Origin: GCA-003244245 sp052390495
GTDB taxonomy: Bacteria > Actinomycetota > Actinomycetes > Mycobacteriales > Pseudonocardiaceae
Length of the DNA stretch: 64,000 nucleotides
Reading direction: 5' to 3'
Assembly: GCA_052390495.1 (NCBI GenBank)
Contig: JBQTGW010000350.1
Location: 1-64,000 of the forward strand
Of this stretch, positions 43,665-52,511 are shown in pieces. The notes beneath the pieces were generated by a model. That model had not been told where the DNA came from. It did no database searches and was given only the letters and a program-made list of their open reading frames with translations. Position 1 is the stretch's first letter. Every line of letters begins with the position of its first letter. Made by a program: the position numbers and the translations under genes.

Positions 43665-44916
43665 TTATTTTCTGAATGCCAGGTGTAGGGAGGTGAAGCC
43701 TTCGATAGCGCCCGCTAGCTCGTCGGCTTCTCGGCTGGATCCTTTGATGGTGTGCAGTGCGTTTCGTACGTGCTCGACGGAAGCCACGATTCCGAGGATG
43801 CGTTTCGTTGGCGGTAGCTCAAATACGGGGGTGAGGGCTTCTGCTGCCCCTTCAATCTCCCCTTGGAACACCCGAGCGATGGCTAGTGCGCTGCGCGCAC
43901 CTGCCTCCATTCCGAAAGCTCGGTGTTCGGGTGCTGAGTCCATGTAGGCGTTCAGTGCGTCGAGCGCGAGACGTTCGGTCTCGGAGGCCGTAGTGCGGCC
44001 GCCCCAGGCGAGTGCGTCGGCAGCCAGGTAGAGCTGGCGTGGTCGGCCAAACGTAAGGCCCAGGGAATCCAGCTCGTCGGGCTGCACGTGTTCTCGTAAC
44101 TCGTCGGCTCGCGCGATGGCCGCACGCGCATCCTTGAATCGGCCGAGCGCTGCTAGGGACCGCGCCTCGCTGCTGGCTATCCACACACCGATCGTGCCGC
44201 GGCTCCGCGCGGCCGGTTCCGTGCCGAGCTCGATATAGCGAATGGCTTCGTCGAGCCGCCCGGACCAGTAGGAAATCCCAGATTGCAAGGCACGGACCGA
44301 GGCGCGCAGCCCGTCGTGGCCAGCGTTCTCGGCGCAGGCGTACGCCGCGCGAGTCTGAGTGATGGCATCGTGTGGCGCGCCCATGTCGAGGGAAACCTTG
44401 GCCATCAGGCCGGAGGCGATCCCGGTGAGTAGGTAAAGGTCTCGGATTTGCTTGACCTGCTGGCACCTTGCCAGGAATTTGAAGGCACGGTCCTGGGTGT
44501 CCACGAGTTCATCGAGTAGTGCCGGGAGTGGTTGTTGCCGAGCGGCGGTGACTAGCCGGAATAGGTCATCGACCAACTGATCGAGGGTCTCGGTTCCAAC
44601 GTTCGAGTTCTCGATTCGGGCGAGGAAGCCGCGAGCTCGGTCGGCGCTCATGGCGATCGCTTGCCCTTCCCAGTCCGTCCGCCCCGTGCCCCGCCCTGTG
44701 GCTGCCCCATTGTGATGTTGGGTCCGTCGAATCGCCTCGGCGCCGTATGGCGGGCCGAACAACCGCGCCACCGGCTCACCGAACAGCTGCTCCAGGGCGG
44801 CCTGCGCCTGCGGGTAGGGCAGGCCGCGCACCTCTCCGGCCACCCACCGGTACGCCTGCCGCTGGCTGAGTTCGGCCCCGGTAGTTCCTTGGCGGCTCCT
44901 GATCGATCATTGTCAT
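43665..44916 (-). pseudogene. TPR regulator with a frameshift near its start
   Basis: The ATG at 44916 begins MTMIDQEPPRNYR; at the GGGG run near 44877 the frame must change by one base for the conserved continuation AELSQRQAYRWVAGEVRGLP, YPQAQAALEQLFGEPVARLF. The remaining 380 residues are intact and read like a TPR regulator (ALIDELVDTQDRAF-type, VRALQSGISYWSGRLDEAIR, SSEARSLAALGRFKDARAAI, ASVEHVRNALHTIKGSSREA). A single extra G, natural or a sequencing error, explains the break. Otherwise a GTG at 44843 gives a shortened protein of 392 residues. Confidence 0.6.
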
Positions 44917-44979
44917 CCGGCCCCTCTCGGTAGGTCAGCCCACCGTAGATCCCCGCGGGACACAGGGTGACATCTGGCG

Positions 44980-45019
44980 AGCAGAAGGCAGCAGAAGACA
45001 ACAGATGGCAACAGACAGC
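44980..45019. repeat. four 10-base tandem repeats
   Basis: AGCAGAAGGC, AGCAGAAGAC, AACAGATGGC and AACAGACAGC lie head to tail at 44980-45019. The 10-base period places each unit on the same helix face, as expected for a regulator binding cooperatively. They are in the divergent region between the TPR regulator and the small Cys/His gene. Confidence 0.7.
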
Positions 45020-45079
45020 ACTGGTTAACCAGGGTCGTGGCCTACCCATGGCAACCGGGCCCTCCGATGCTGATCGGAC

Positions 45080-45124
45080 CACGGCGAGGTGCGGAGCGAC
45101 CCGAACGTCTCCCACCTCGCCGTG
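45080..45124 (+). promoter_or_regulatory. 12-base-pair leader hairpin
   Basis: CACGGCGAGGTG (45080-45091) and CACCTCGCCGTG (45113-45124) are perfect inverted repeats with a 21-base loop, ending 29 bases before the ATG at 45154. No gene ends here on the plus strand, so it is more likely a leader structure or operator than a terminator for an upstream gene. Confidence 0.6.
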
Positions 45125-45153
45125 CCCCCCCGGGTGAGAATCGGAGGCACTAC

Positions 45154-45546
45154 ATGACAGATCTGAGCCGAGCCGGTGATCGGCGAGCTGTTGCGTTGTC
45201 AGTGACCTGTGGCCGCGACGGCCGGGAGCACTTGGTGGCTGAGGAGGCGATGACTATCGGTAGCGCAGGGCGCTACCCGGCGCTGTGCGGGCACGCGGTA
45301 TGGGCGGTCGCGCTGGCCTGCCCGGCGGGTCCACCGTGTCGGGCGTGTGCCGCGATACGTAATCCCGACACGCCGAGTGCGCGGCGGTACCGTCGCAAGC
45401 ACCGGCCGGGGGTGTGGGCGCGGCTGGCGGCCTGGCTGAACCGGGTTCGGCTGCGTCGCCACCCCAGCGGGTTCGGCTCTCGTCGCGGGCGTTGCGCTGC
45501 TGATCCACGAATCGAGAACGGGGCGGTGGTGCCCGATGGGCGCTGA
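45154..45546 (+). CDS. small Cys/His protein, paralogue of 1647
   Basis: 130 residues from ATG with GGAGG seven bases upstream. Like the gene at 1647 it has ALCGHAVWAVALACPAG and CRACAAIR, a CGH...C...CxxC set that could hold zinc, then a strongly basic C-terminus (RRYRRKHRPGVWARLAAWLN). It is divergent from a TPR regulator across a stretch with 10-base repeats and a hairpin. The next gene's ATG overlaps its end by 11 bases. Function unknown. Confidence 0.6.
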   Translation: MTDLSRAGDRRAVALSVTCGRDGREHLVAEEAMTIGSAGRYPALCGHAVWAVALACPAGPPCRACAAIRNPDTPSARRYRRKHRPGVWARLAAWLNRVRLRRHPSGFGSRRGRCAADPRIENGAVVPDGR

Positions 45547-45832
45547 CAGCCCGGACCTGGTGATCGCGATGCGACTGCTTGATCATGCCAAGCTGCGCGG
45601 TTTCAAGTTCCGGCGTGGCGCCCCGGGCGAGGACGGACCGCTGGTGGGCAGCCGAGTGAGCGGTTGCTGGGTGGACACGATCTATATCGAGGGATTTAGC
45701 CGCGATTGTTTCGCTTGGCGTAAGCGGAGGTCATCGCTGATCGTTTCCGACGATGCACTGGTGGAGCGTCGGGTGGATGGCGATGCGCTGGGCGTGCTCA
45801 ATGAGGTGTTGACGTGGGAGATGGAATCGTGA
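45536..45832 (+). CDS. hypothetical protein coupled to Cys/His gene
   Basis: 98 residues starting at an ATG that overlaps the preceding gene by 11 bases, so the two are translated from one message. MGADSPDLVIAMRLLDHAKL is followed by GFKFRRGAPGEDGPLVGSRV, GCWVDTIYIEGFSRDCFAWR and VNEVLTW-like LNEVLTWEMES. Two Trp and two Cys are notable. I recognise it only as a frequent companion of such small genes in actinomycetes. Confidence 0.55.
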   Translation: MGADSPDLVIAMRLLDHAKLRGFKFRRGAPGEDGPLVGSRVSGCWVDTIYIEGFSRDCFAWRKRRSSLIVSDDALVERRVDGDALGVLNEVLTWEMES

Positions 45833-45887
45833 CATGGAGAGCTGGTCAGCCGTAGTGCTGGCCGTACTGCGGGATGGAAGGAACGCT

Positions 45888-47156
45888 GTGACCGCCCACG
45901 CCAGCACCACTGCACCCCCGGCGACCGGAGCCATCGACTTCACCATCCCGCCCGAGCTGGCCGACGTGCTCGCCCGGGTGCGCGCGTTCGTCCAGGAGGA
46001 CGCCCTGCCCGCCGAGGCGCAGCTCGCTGACCCGTCCGACTTACTGAAGAGCTGGGACGTCGTCGAGCGCCTGCGTGAGCGGGCACGAGAACGCCGCATC
46101 TACACGCCGCAGCTGCCTGCGCAGTGGGGTGGGCTGGGGATCGGTGTGCTCGGCATGGCGCTGATCTCGCAGGAGTGCGGGGTGAGCGGGCTGGCCTCGC
46201 TTGGCCTGAACGCCATGGCGCCGGACGAGGGCAACATGCACACGCTGCTGCTCGCAGGCACGGATGAGCAGCTCGAGACGTACCTGCGGCCGCTGGCGCA
46301 GGGCCGGGTGCGGTCGTGCTTCGCGATGACCGAACCCGACGTCGCGTCGTCGGATCCGACCAATCTCCAGACCACCGCGGTGCGCGACGGCGACGAGTGG
46401 GTGCTCAACGGCCGCAAGTGGTTCATCTCCGGCGCCCAGGGCGCGGCGTTCGCGATCGTCGTGGCGAAGACCGGCAGTGCTGACGCCGCCGGGCACCGCA
46501 ACTACTCGCTGATCCTGGTGCCGTGTGACACGCCCGGCTGGGAGGTGGTGCGCGACCCGGGGATCATCGGCGCGCACTTTCCCGGCGGGCATCCGGAGAT
46601 CCGGCTGACCGACGTGCGGGTGCCGGTGGCGAACCTACTCGGCGCTGAGGGTCAGGGGTTCGTGATCGCTCAGCAGCGCCTGGCAGGCGGGCGGCTGGCG
46701 CATGCGATGCGGTGGATCGGCGTGTCGCAGCGGGCGTTGGACCTGACCGCGCAGCGGCTGCTGGAGCGCACCGCGTTCGGCAAGGAACTGGCTCAGCACC
46801 AGGCGCTGCAGTTCTTCGTGGCCGACAGCGCGATCGACCTGTACGCATCGCGGCTGATGGTGCTGCATGCTGCCTGGAAGGTGGAGCATGGCCTGCCGCA
46901 CCGTCAGGAGATCGCGATGGTCAAGACGTTCGTGAGCGAGGCGTTCGGGCGGATCGTCGACCGCGCCGTGCAGGTGTTCGGGTCCCATGGCATCGCCACC
47001 GACCTGCCGATCGCCGGGTGGTACGCCGATGCGCGGGCGGCCCGCATCTACGACGGGGCCAGCGAGGTGCACCGGATGACGATCGCACGGGAGTGCTTGA
47101 AGCTGGCGCGCCAGGGCGAGTCGCTTTCTGCCGCCTGTGGGGACCTCGCGGGGTGA
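45888..47156 (+). CDS. acyl-CoA dehydrogenase (ACAD10/11-like)
   Basis: 422 residues; the GTG at 45888 has GGAAGG upstream and an earlier in-frame ATG at 45834 is less likely. Motifs: CFAMTEPDVASSDPTNLQTT, WVLNGRKWFISGAQGAAFAI, LAGGRLAHAMRWIGVSQRAL, RTAFGKELAQHQALQFFVAD, QVFGSHGIATDLPIAGWYAD, RIYDGASEVHRMTIARECLK. In the last motif Asp takes the place where many acyl-CoA dehydrogenases have the catalytic Glu (IYEG), as in the ACAD10/11 branch. It overlaps the kinase-like gene by four bases, mirroring the fused animal ACAD10/11. Confidence 0.88.
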   Translation: MTAHASTTAPPATGAIDFTIPPELADVLARVRAFVQEDALPAEAQLADPSDLLKSWDVVERLRERARERRIYTPQLPAQWGGLGIGVLGMALISQECGVSGLASLGLNAMAPDEGNMHTLLLAGTDEQLETYLRPLAQGRVRSCFAMTEPDVASSDPTNLQTTAVRDGDEWVLNGRKWFISGAQGAAFAIVVAKTGSADAAGHRNYSLILVPCDTPGWEVVRDPGIIGAHFPGGHPEIRLTDVRVPVANLLGAEGQGFVIAQQRLAGGRLAHAMRWIGVSQRALDLTAQRLLERTAFGKELAQHQALQFFVADSAIDLYASRLMVLHAAWKVEHGLPHRQEIAMVKTFVSEAFGRIVDRAVQVFGSHGIATDLPIAGWYADARAARIYDGASEVHRMTIARECLKLARQGESLSAACGDLAG

Positions 47157-48274
47157 GCGGACACTCGCTGGCCTGCGACGACGTTGTCGGCACGTTCGAG
47201 GAGGCGGCAGGACATTCCCGGGAGCCGCTGCTGGTGCTCGAGCCGCTCGCAGCGTTTCTCGATGCGCACGGCCTCGGCTCGGGTGGCGAGATCACGGTCG
47301 AGCCGATCGGGGAGGGCCATTCGAACATCACCTTCCTGCTGCGCCGCGATGGGGTAGACCGCGATGGGGTGGGCCGCGAAGCGGTGGAGTGCGTGCTGCG
47401 GCGCCCGCCCCGCGGACCCCTTCCGCCCAGCGCGCACGACGTGCTGCGGGAGGCGCGGGTGCTGCGGGCGCTCGGTCCCACTCCGGTTCGGGTACCTGCC
47501 GTGTTGGCGGTCTGCGATGACCTCGAGGTGATCGGTGCCCCCTTCTATCTGATGGAGAAAGTTGAGGGCCACGTCGTGACCTCGGCGATCCCGGCCGAGC
47601 TGGACAGCGTGGCGCAGCGTCGGCGGATCGGCGAGGAATTGATCGACGCCCTGGTGGAGGTCCATGCGGTCGACTGGCAGGCGGTTGGGCTGGCGGGTTT
47701 CGGCAAGCCGACCGGGTACCTCCAGCGCCAGGTGCGGCGATTCCTCGGGCTGTGGGAGCACAACAAGACCCGCGAGCTAGCGGCCGTCGAGCGGGTGGGG
47801 CGTTGGCTGGCGGTGAACCTGCCGACCTCCGGCCCGGCGACGATCGTGCACGGCGACTATCGGCTGGGCAACACGATGCTGGCGCCCGGCGCGCCTGCCC
47901 GCATCGCCGCGATCTTCGACTGGGAAATGACAACGATCGGCGATCCACTCGCTGATCTGGGATATCTGTGCGCGCTGTGGGCAGACCGCGACGACCCGCC
48001 AGCGGGGATGTTCGAGCTGAACAGCGTGACGCGAGCAGCGGGGTTCCCCTCACGCGCGGAGCTCGTTGCGCGTTATGAGGAGCATTCGGGACGGTCGATG
48101 ACCGACATCCGCTGGTACCAGACGCTCGCGCTGTGGAAGGCGATCGTGTTCATGGAAGGCAACTACAAGCGCGCCATGGCCGGGGCCACGGACGACCCGT
48201 TCCTCAAGCAGTTCAGGGACGGGGTCGTGGAGCTGGCGCACCGAGCAGAGCAGATGGCGTACGGGGCGAGGTGA
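47153..48274 (+). CDS. aminoglycoside-phosphotransferase-like kinase, partner of acyl-CoA dehydrogenase
   Basis: 373 residues starting at a GTG inside the stop of the dehydrogenase. The APH kinase fold shows in VEPIGEGHSNITFLLRR, CVLRRPPRGPLPPSAHDVLR (nucleotide Lys region replaced by Arg), PFYLMEKVEGHVVTS, catalytic IVHGDYRLGNTMLAP and metal-binding IFDWEMTTIGDPLADLGYLC. By analogy with the LvaA kinase of levulinate catabolism and the ACAD10/11 kinase domain, it may phosphorylate a hydroxyacyl-CoA for elimination by the dehydrogenase. No antibiotic role is implied. Confidence 0.85.
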   Translation: MSGHSLACDDVVGTFEEAAGHSREPLLVLEPLAAFLDAHGLGSGGEITVEPIGEGHSNITFLLRRDGVDRDGVGREAVECVLRRPPRGPLPPSAHDVLREARVLRALGPTPVRVPAVLAVCDDLEVIGAPFYLMEKVEGHVVTSAIPAELDSVAQRRRIGEELIDALVEVHAVDWQAVGLAGFGKPTGYLQRQVRRFLGLWEHNKTRELAAVERVGRWLAVNLPTSGPATIVHGDYRLGNTMLAPGAPARIAAIFDWEMTTIGDPLADLGYLCALWADRDDPPAGMFELNSVTRAAGFPSRAELVARYEEHSGRSMTDIRWYQTLALWKAIVFMEGNYKRAMAGATDDPFLKQFRDGVVELAHRAEQMAYGAR

Positions 48275-48319
48275 GCCATAGCATCTGACAGGTTGTGTCG
48301 TCTCATGGGAGGACCGCTT

Positions 48320-49975
48320 ATGCCTCGCCTACCGCACGGACAGATCGTCACTGCCGAGTTGGTACAGGAGTTGCAGACAGATCCGGCGTTGCTCGACGTC
48401 TTGGAAGTGGCCGACGCCGGGGCCGCTGTCAGGCGCCCGCGTCCGCGGGACCTGCAGGATTTCGACTTCATGTTTCCCACCCTGCAGTCCGATCCCGCTA
48501 ACTTGCTGCCGGAGTCGACGCAGACCTTGGTTCACCTGAAAGCCCTCGCCGGGACGATGGAGGATCTCGACGAACTGGGTGGTGCCAACGACTCGCCGAT
48601 CCCGGCGGCCTACACCTATTTCGGCCAGTTCGTCGACCATGACATCACCTTCGAGGTCCAGCCGGCCGACCTCCCACCGTCGTTCTCGGGATCCACGCAG
48701 CAGTTGCTGGCCGACGACATGGTGCCGTTGCCGCTGAACGAGATCAAGAACGTGATCCGGAACTTCCGGACCGCAACGCTCGACCTGGACAGTCTCTATG
48801 ATCTGCCCGCCCCCCGGGATCCGGAGAACGGTGACAAGCTGCGCCTCGGTACGGTCGCCCCGCTGGAGCAGACGGACCCGCCGTCGTCGCCGACTCAGCG
48901 GCCGCCGGGAAAGGGCGATGACAACGACCTGCCCCGCGAGCCACCCAGCGACGACATCCTGCACGACCGTGCCGCGCTGATCGGTGACCCGCGCAATGAC
49001 GAGAATCTGATCATCGCGCAGCTGCACGTGGCCTTCATCAAGGCCCATAACCGGCTGGTGGACGAGGGCCGGACGTTCGAGCAGGCACAACGTGTGCTGC
49101 GCAGGCATTACCAGCACATCGTGATCCACGACCACCTCAAGCGGACCGCCGAACCGGCGATCGTCGACCGTATCCTGCGGCGGGGAAACCGCTGGTACAA
49201 GCCCTCGAGCAAGTCCGTCTTCATGCCGTTGGAGTTCACTGTCGCGGCATACCGCTTCGGGCACACCATGGTGCGCTCCGCCTACGACTTCAACCTCAAC
49301 TTCAACCTCAACGCGATTCCGGCGAGCCTTGAGTTGTTGTTCACCTTCACCGCGCTGAGCGGACAAATCGCCGGGACGCCCGGCGTCCCCCAAGATGGGT
49401 TCCGCACCGTCCCCGAGAACTGGATCATCGAGTGGGAGAACATCATCGGAGATGGCTCGAACCTCGGCGGCAAAGCCCGACGCTTCGACACGCAGCTCGC
49501 CGGGCGGATCGTCGCGCCTGGGAGTGGGGTGGCACTGTTTAACCTGCAGACCCTTGCAGGTGAGCCTGAGCCGGGGCTTGCCGCTCACCTTTCCGCCCGT
49601 AACCTGCTGCGCGGCTACCGGATGCGCCTGCCCACCGGGCAGGCCGTTGCCGAGTTCCTTGGCCTACCGGCCCTCACGCCCGAGCAGCTGCGGGCGACGT
49701 CGGCGAACCCGGCGCAGGAACAGGCGCTGCTCGACGGCGGGTTCCTGGACCGGACACCGCTCTGGTACTACGTGCTGGCCGAGGCCAAGCACCACGGTGG
49801 CACGCGCCTCGGTCCGGTCGGCAGTACGATCATCGCCGAGGTGCTGATCGGCCTGGTGCGCCGCAGCGACGACTCGATCCTGCGTAAATCAGGTTGGAAG
49901 CCGTCGCTCCCGTCTGCCAAGCGCGGCACGTTCGAGCTGGCCGATCTGCTGCGCTTCGCCAGGGTCCTGCCCTAG
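48320..49975 (+). CDS. animal-type heme peroxidase
   Basis: 551 residues; the ATG at 48320 has GGGAGG seven bases upstream. Distal heme side: AYTYFGQFVDHDITFEVQPA near residue 100. Proximal side: LEFTVAAYRFGHTMVRSAYD near residue 313, with HNRLVDEG and RRHYQHIVIHDHL before it. These are the hallmarks of bacterial members of the animal (XPO) peroxidase family. No signal peptide is visible, so cytoplasmic location or non-classical export is likely. It probably oxidises small molecules or halides with peroxide. It ends 22 bases before the convergent glycosyltransferase. Confidence 0.9.
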   Translation: MPRLPHGQIVTAELVQELQTDPALLDVLEVADAGAAVRRPRPRDLQDFDFMFPTLQSDPANLLPESTQTLVHLKALAGTMEDLDELGGANDSPIPAAYTYFGQFVDHDITFEVQPADLPPSFSGSTQQLLADDMVPLPLNEIKNVIRNFRTATLDLDSLYDLPAPRDPENGDKLRLGTVAPLEQTDPPSSPTQRPPGKGDDNDLPREPPSDDILHDRAALIGDPRNDENLIIAQLHVAFIKAHNRLVDEGRTFEQAQRVLRRHYQHIVIHDHLKRTAEPAIVDRILRRGNRWYKPSSKSVFMPLEFTVAAYRFGHTMVRSAYDFNLNFNLNAIPASLELLFTFTALSGQIAGTPGVPQDGFRTVPENWIIEWENIIGDGSNLGGKARRFDTQLAGRIVAPGSGVALFNLQTLAGEPEPGLAAHLSARNLLRGYRMRLPTGQAVAEFLGLPALTPEQLRATSANPAQEQALLDGGFLDRTPLWYYVLAEAKHHGGTRLGPVGSTIIAEVLIGLVRRSDDSILRKSGWKPSLPSAKRGTFELADLLRFARVLP

Positions 49976-49997
49976 CAGGCGCCCGGACAGCGAGTGT

Positions 49998-52511
49998 TCA
50001 GCCCCGGCTGGCCAGCCTGCGCAGCCGGCCGACGGCTCGTCGGGCCACCTCGCCAGGTCCACCGGCGGACAGGTAGGAGCGGACCAGCGCCACGTCGCGG
50101 CGCAGTTTGCCCGCTACCCGGAGCCGGTCGGGCGTGGTGAGTGGCGCGCCGGGGCGTCGGTCGGCCGCCGGGCGCGGGTTGCGGCAGAACTCGACCAACG
50201 GGGCGAGCACGGCGTCCCAGGTGTAGCGCTGCGCCACCACCGCGATCCGCTCCCGGCAGCCTGCGGCGAACTCGTCGTCGTAGAGCACCCGCGTCAGCGC
50301 TGCGGCCAGCGCGGCGGGGTCCGCAGCGGGTACCACCACGCCAAGTTCCTCGGCGCGGACCAGCTCGGCGAAGGAGTCGCCGTCGGTGGTGACGATGGGC
50401 AGCCCGGCCCACAGGTAGTCCAGTACTCGGGTGCGGAAGGCGAAGGTGGTCTCGATGTGCTCCAAGTGCGTCGTCACCCCGAGGTCCGCGTCGAGCAGCC
50501 AGTTCTGCCGGTCGGCGTAGGGCACCCAGGTCTCGTTGAAGAACACCTGTTTACCGGTGAGCTCGAGCGTGTCGGCGAGGCGGCGGGTCTGCCCGGCCAT
50601 GTCCATGTCGGGCACATCGGGGTTCGGGTGTCGCATGCCGAGGAACACCAGCCGCAGGTCGTGATGCTCGGTCCGCAGTGCGTGCACGGCATGCAGCAAC
50701 GTCAGCGGGTCGAACCACGAGTAGACGCCGCCCGCCCAGAGCACCACCTTCTCCCGCGATCCGAAGCCCAGGGTGTCGCGTAGGCCGGGGCCGGTGCGCT
50801 GTGGCGGCTTGCCGGACAGCCCGAAGGGGGCGACGGCCAGCAGTGATCGGGTCGTGGGGTCGGCGTCGTACACGGTGGGGGACAGCCGCCCGATCGCCGC
50901 GAGGTGCCCGAGCCAGAAGTGCCGCTGGCGCTGCGAGGCGCACAAGAAGAAGTCGCCCCGGCGCAGCTGCTTCGACAACACTTCGGTTGCCCCGTTCACC
51001 ACCTTCGCGCGGTCCTGGTCGTCGAGGTCGCGACCCTGTTCGAGCTGTTCGAGGTGTATCGGGTCATAGATATCGGCCACGACAATATGATTCGACGTCG
51101 TCAGCGCGGGCACCTGCTCCAGCACATCACCCTGCAGCACCACCAGCTGCGCCCATTCCAGCTCGGGGCCGATCTTGCGGGCGGGTACCTGTCGGACCTC
51201 GAATTCAGCAGTGGGAGGCTCGCAGTATGCGTTGAGGCAGATCAGCCGCACGTCGTGCGCTTCGGCGAGCACCTGGGCGATATTCCAGGCCCGGATCGCC
51301 GGCCCGGCCATCCGTTCTGACACCGCGTCGGGAGTGATGACCAGGATTCGTCTGCGGGTCCCGTACACGCCCTCCACGCCGAGCACGTCGACCAGCACGT
51401 CGTGCGCCAGCAGGTACGGAGCCAGCGGGAAGGCGGGCTCCAGGGCATTGCGCATCAGCGGCAGCAGGTCGGCGTCGGTGCGGACCCGGGCGGCCTGCTC
51501 GGTGCGCCGCGAAACAGCTAGCGAGGGCAGCATCTCCACGAACCGGTCGATGGCGTAGACCGCGGCCATGGTCACCCGCGGCACGACCATCGGTTCGCCG
51601 GCGCCCGTTTCCTCGGCTGGCTTTTCCTCATCTGGCTTTTCCTCATCTGGGGTGCGGCGGGTCAGCTCCAGTTCGGTGGGGTCGCATTCGCCGCGGGCGG
51701 TGGCCCGGCGTATGGCCAGCGCGAGTGCGCCGGGCAGCACGGCGGCCAGCGTCTGGTCGGAGACGTTCTTGTACAGCGCGGCCAGTGCGTTGCGTTCCAG
51801 CAGGTAGATCTCGCGGGCCGGGTCGGCGCCCCGCAGCGAGGCGTGGTGGCGGTGATAGGCGATCGAGGCGGGTTCGTAGCGCACCCGGTAGCCACGCAGG
51901 TTGAGCCGCCAGCCGAGGTCGACGTCCTCGTAGAACATGAAGAATCGCTCGTCGAACCCGCCGAGCTGCTCGAAGACCTCCTTGCGGACCAGCAACGCGG
52001 CCCCGGTGCCGAACAGCACATCGCGGGGGGTGTCGTGGGAGCCGTCGTCGAGTGCGCCTGCCTGCGGCTTGTAGCCCATGCCGTACCAGGTCAGACCGGC
52101 GTCCACGAAGTCGATGCGCTCGCCGTCCCAGTCCAGCACCTTGCTGGCCACCGCGGCGACGTCCTTCTCGGCGTGGAACACCTCGACGGCAGCCCGCACC
52201 CAGGTCCGGTGTGGGCGGGCGTCGCTGTTGAGGAATGCGACGACGGAGCCGGTTGCCTTACTGACACCCAGGTTGCAGCCGCCGGCGAATCCGGTGTTGG
52301 TGGGGCAGCGGATCAGCTTGGCCGGTGTGACGGCGGCGGCGATCCGATCGGCGCTGCCGTCGCCCGAGGCGTTGTCCACGCAGATCAGCTCGAGCTTCTC
52401 GGCGGGCCAGTCCAGCTCGTCGCGCAGCGCGCGGAGGCAGGTCACGGTGTCCTCGGCGCCGCGGTAGTTGATCACGATCACCGACACCTTCGGCAGTGCG
52501 CGCTCACTCAC
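49998..52511 (-). CDS. GT2-GT4 fusion glycosyltransferase
   Basis: 837 residues from GTG 52511. The N-terminal GT2 domain has PKVSVIVINYRGAEDTVTCL, ICVDNASGDGSADRIAAAVT, NTGFAGGCNLGVSKATGSVV, AFLNSDARPH and FGTGAALLVRKEVFEQLGGF followed by FFMFYEDVDLGWRLNLRGYR, like rhamnosyl- or galactofuranosyltransferases. After a charged linker (repeated DEEKP) the GT4 domain runs from RRILVITPDAVSERMAGPAI to TFAFRTRVLDYLWAGLPIVT. Two activities in one chain suggests consecutive additions to a cell-surface glycan. It borders the eCIS cluster, transcribed away from it. Confidence 0.88.
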   Translation of the reverse strand: MSERALPKVSVIVINYRGAEDTVTCLRALRDELDWPAEKLELICVDNASGDGSADRIAAAVTPAKLIRCPTNTGFAGGCNLGVSKATGSVVAFLNSDARPHRTWVRAAVEVFHAEKDVAAVASKVLDWDGERIDFVDAGLTWYGMGYKPQAGALDDGSHDTPRDVLFGTGAALLVRKEVFEQLGGFDERFFMFYEDVDLGWRLNLRGYRVRYEPASIAYHRHHASLRGADPAREIYLLERNALAALYKNVSDQTLAAVLPGALALAIRRATARGECDPTELELTRRTPDEEKPDEEKPAEETGAGEPMVVPRVTMAAVYAIDRFVEMLPSLAVSRRTEQAARVRTDADLLPLMRNALEPAFPLAPYLLAHDVLVDVLGVEGVYGTRRRILVITPDAVSERMAGPAIRAWNIAQVLAEAHDVRLICLNAYCEPPTAEFEVRQVPARKIGPELEWAQLVVLQGDVLEQVPALTTSNHIVVADIYDPIHLEQLEQGRDLDDQDRAKVVNGATEVLSKQLRRGDFFLCASQRQRHFWLGHLAAIGRLSPTVYDADPTTRSLLAVAPFGLSGKPPQRTGPGLRDTLGFGSREKVVLWAGGVYSWFDPLTLLHAVHALRTEHHDLRLVFLGMRHPNPDVPDMDMAGQTRRLADTLELTGKQVFFNETWVPYADRQNWLLDADLGVTTHLEHIETTFAFRTRVLDYLWAGLPIVTTDGDSFAELVRAEELGVVVPAADPAALAAALTRVLYDDEFAAGCRERIAVVAQRYTWDAVLAPLVEFCRNPRPAADRRPGAPLTTPDRLRVAGKLRRDVALVRSYLSAGGPGEVARRAVGRLRRLASRG

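Noticed and set aside
47153..48274. Antibiotic resistance by aminoglycoside phosphorylation
   Set aside because: The fold is APH-like, but the overlap with an acyl-CoA dehydrogenase and sequence style point to the metabolic ACAD10/11-type kinase group.
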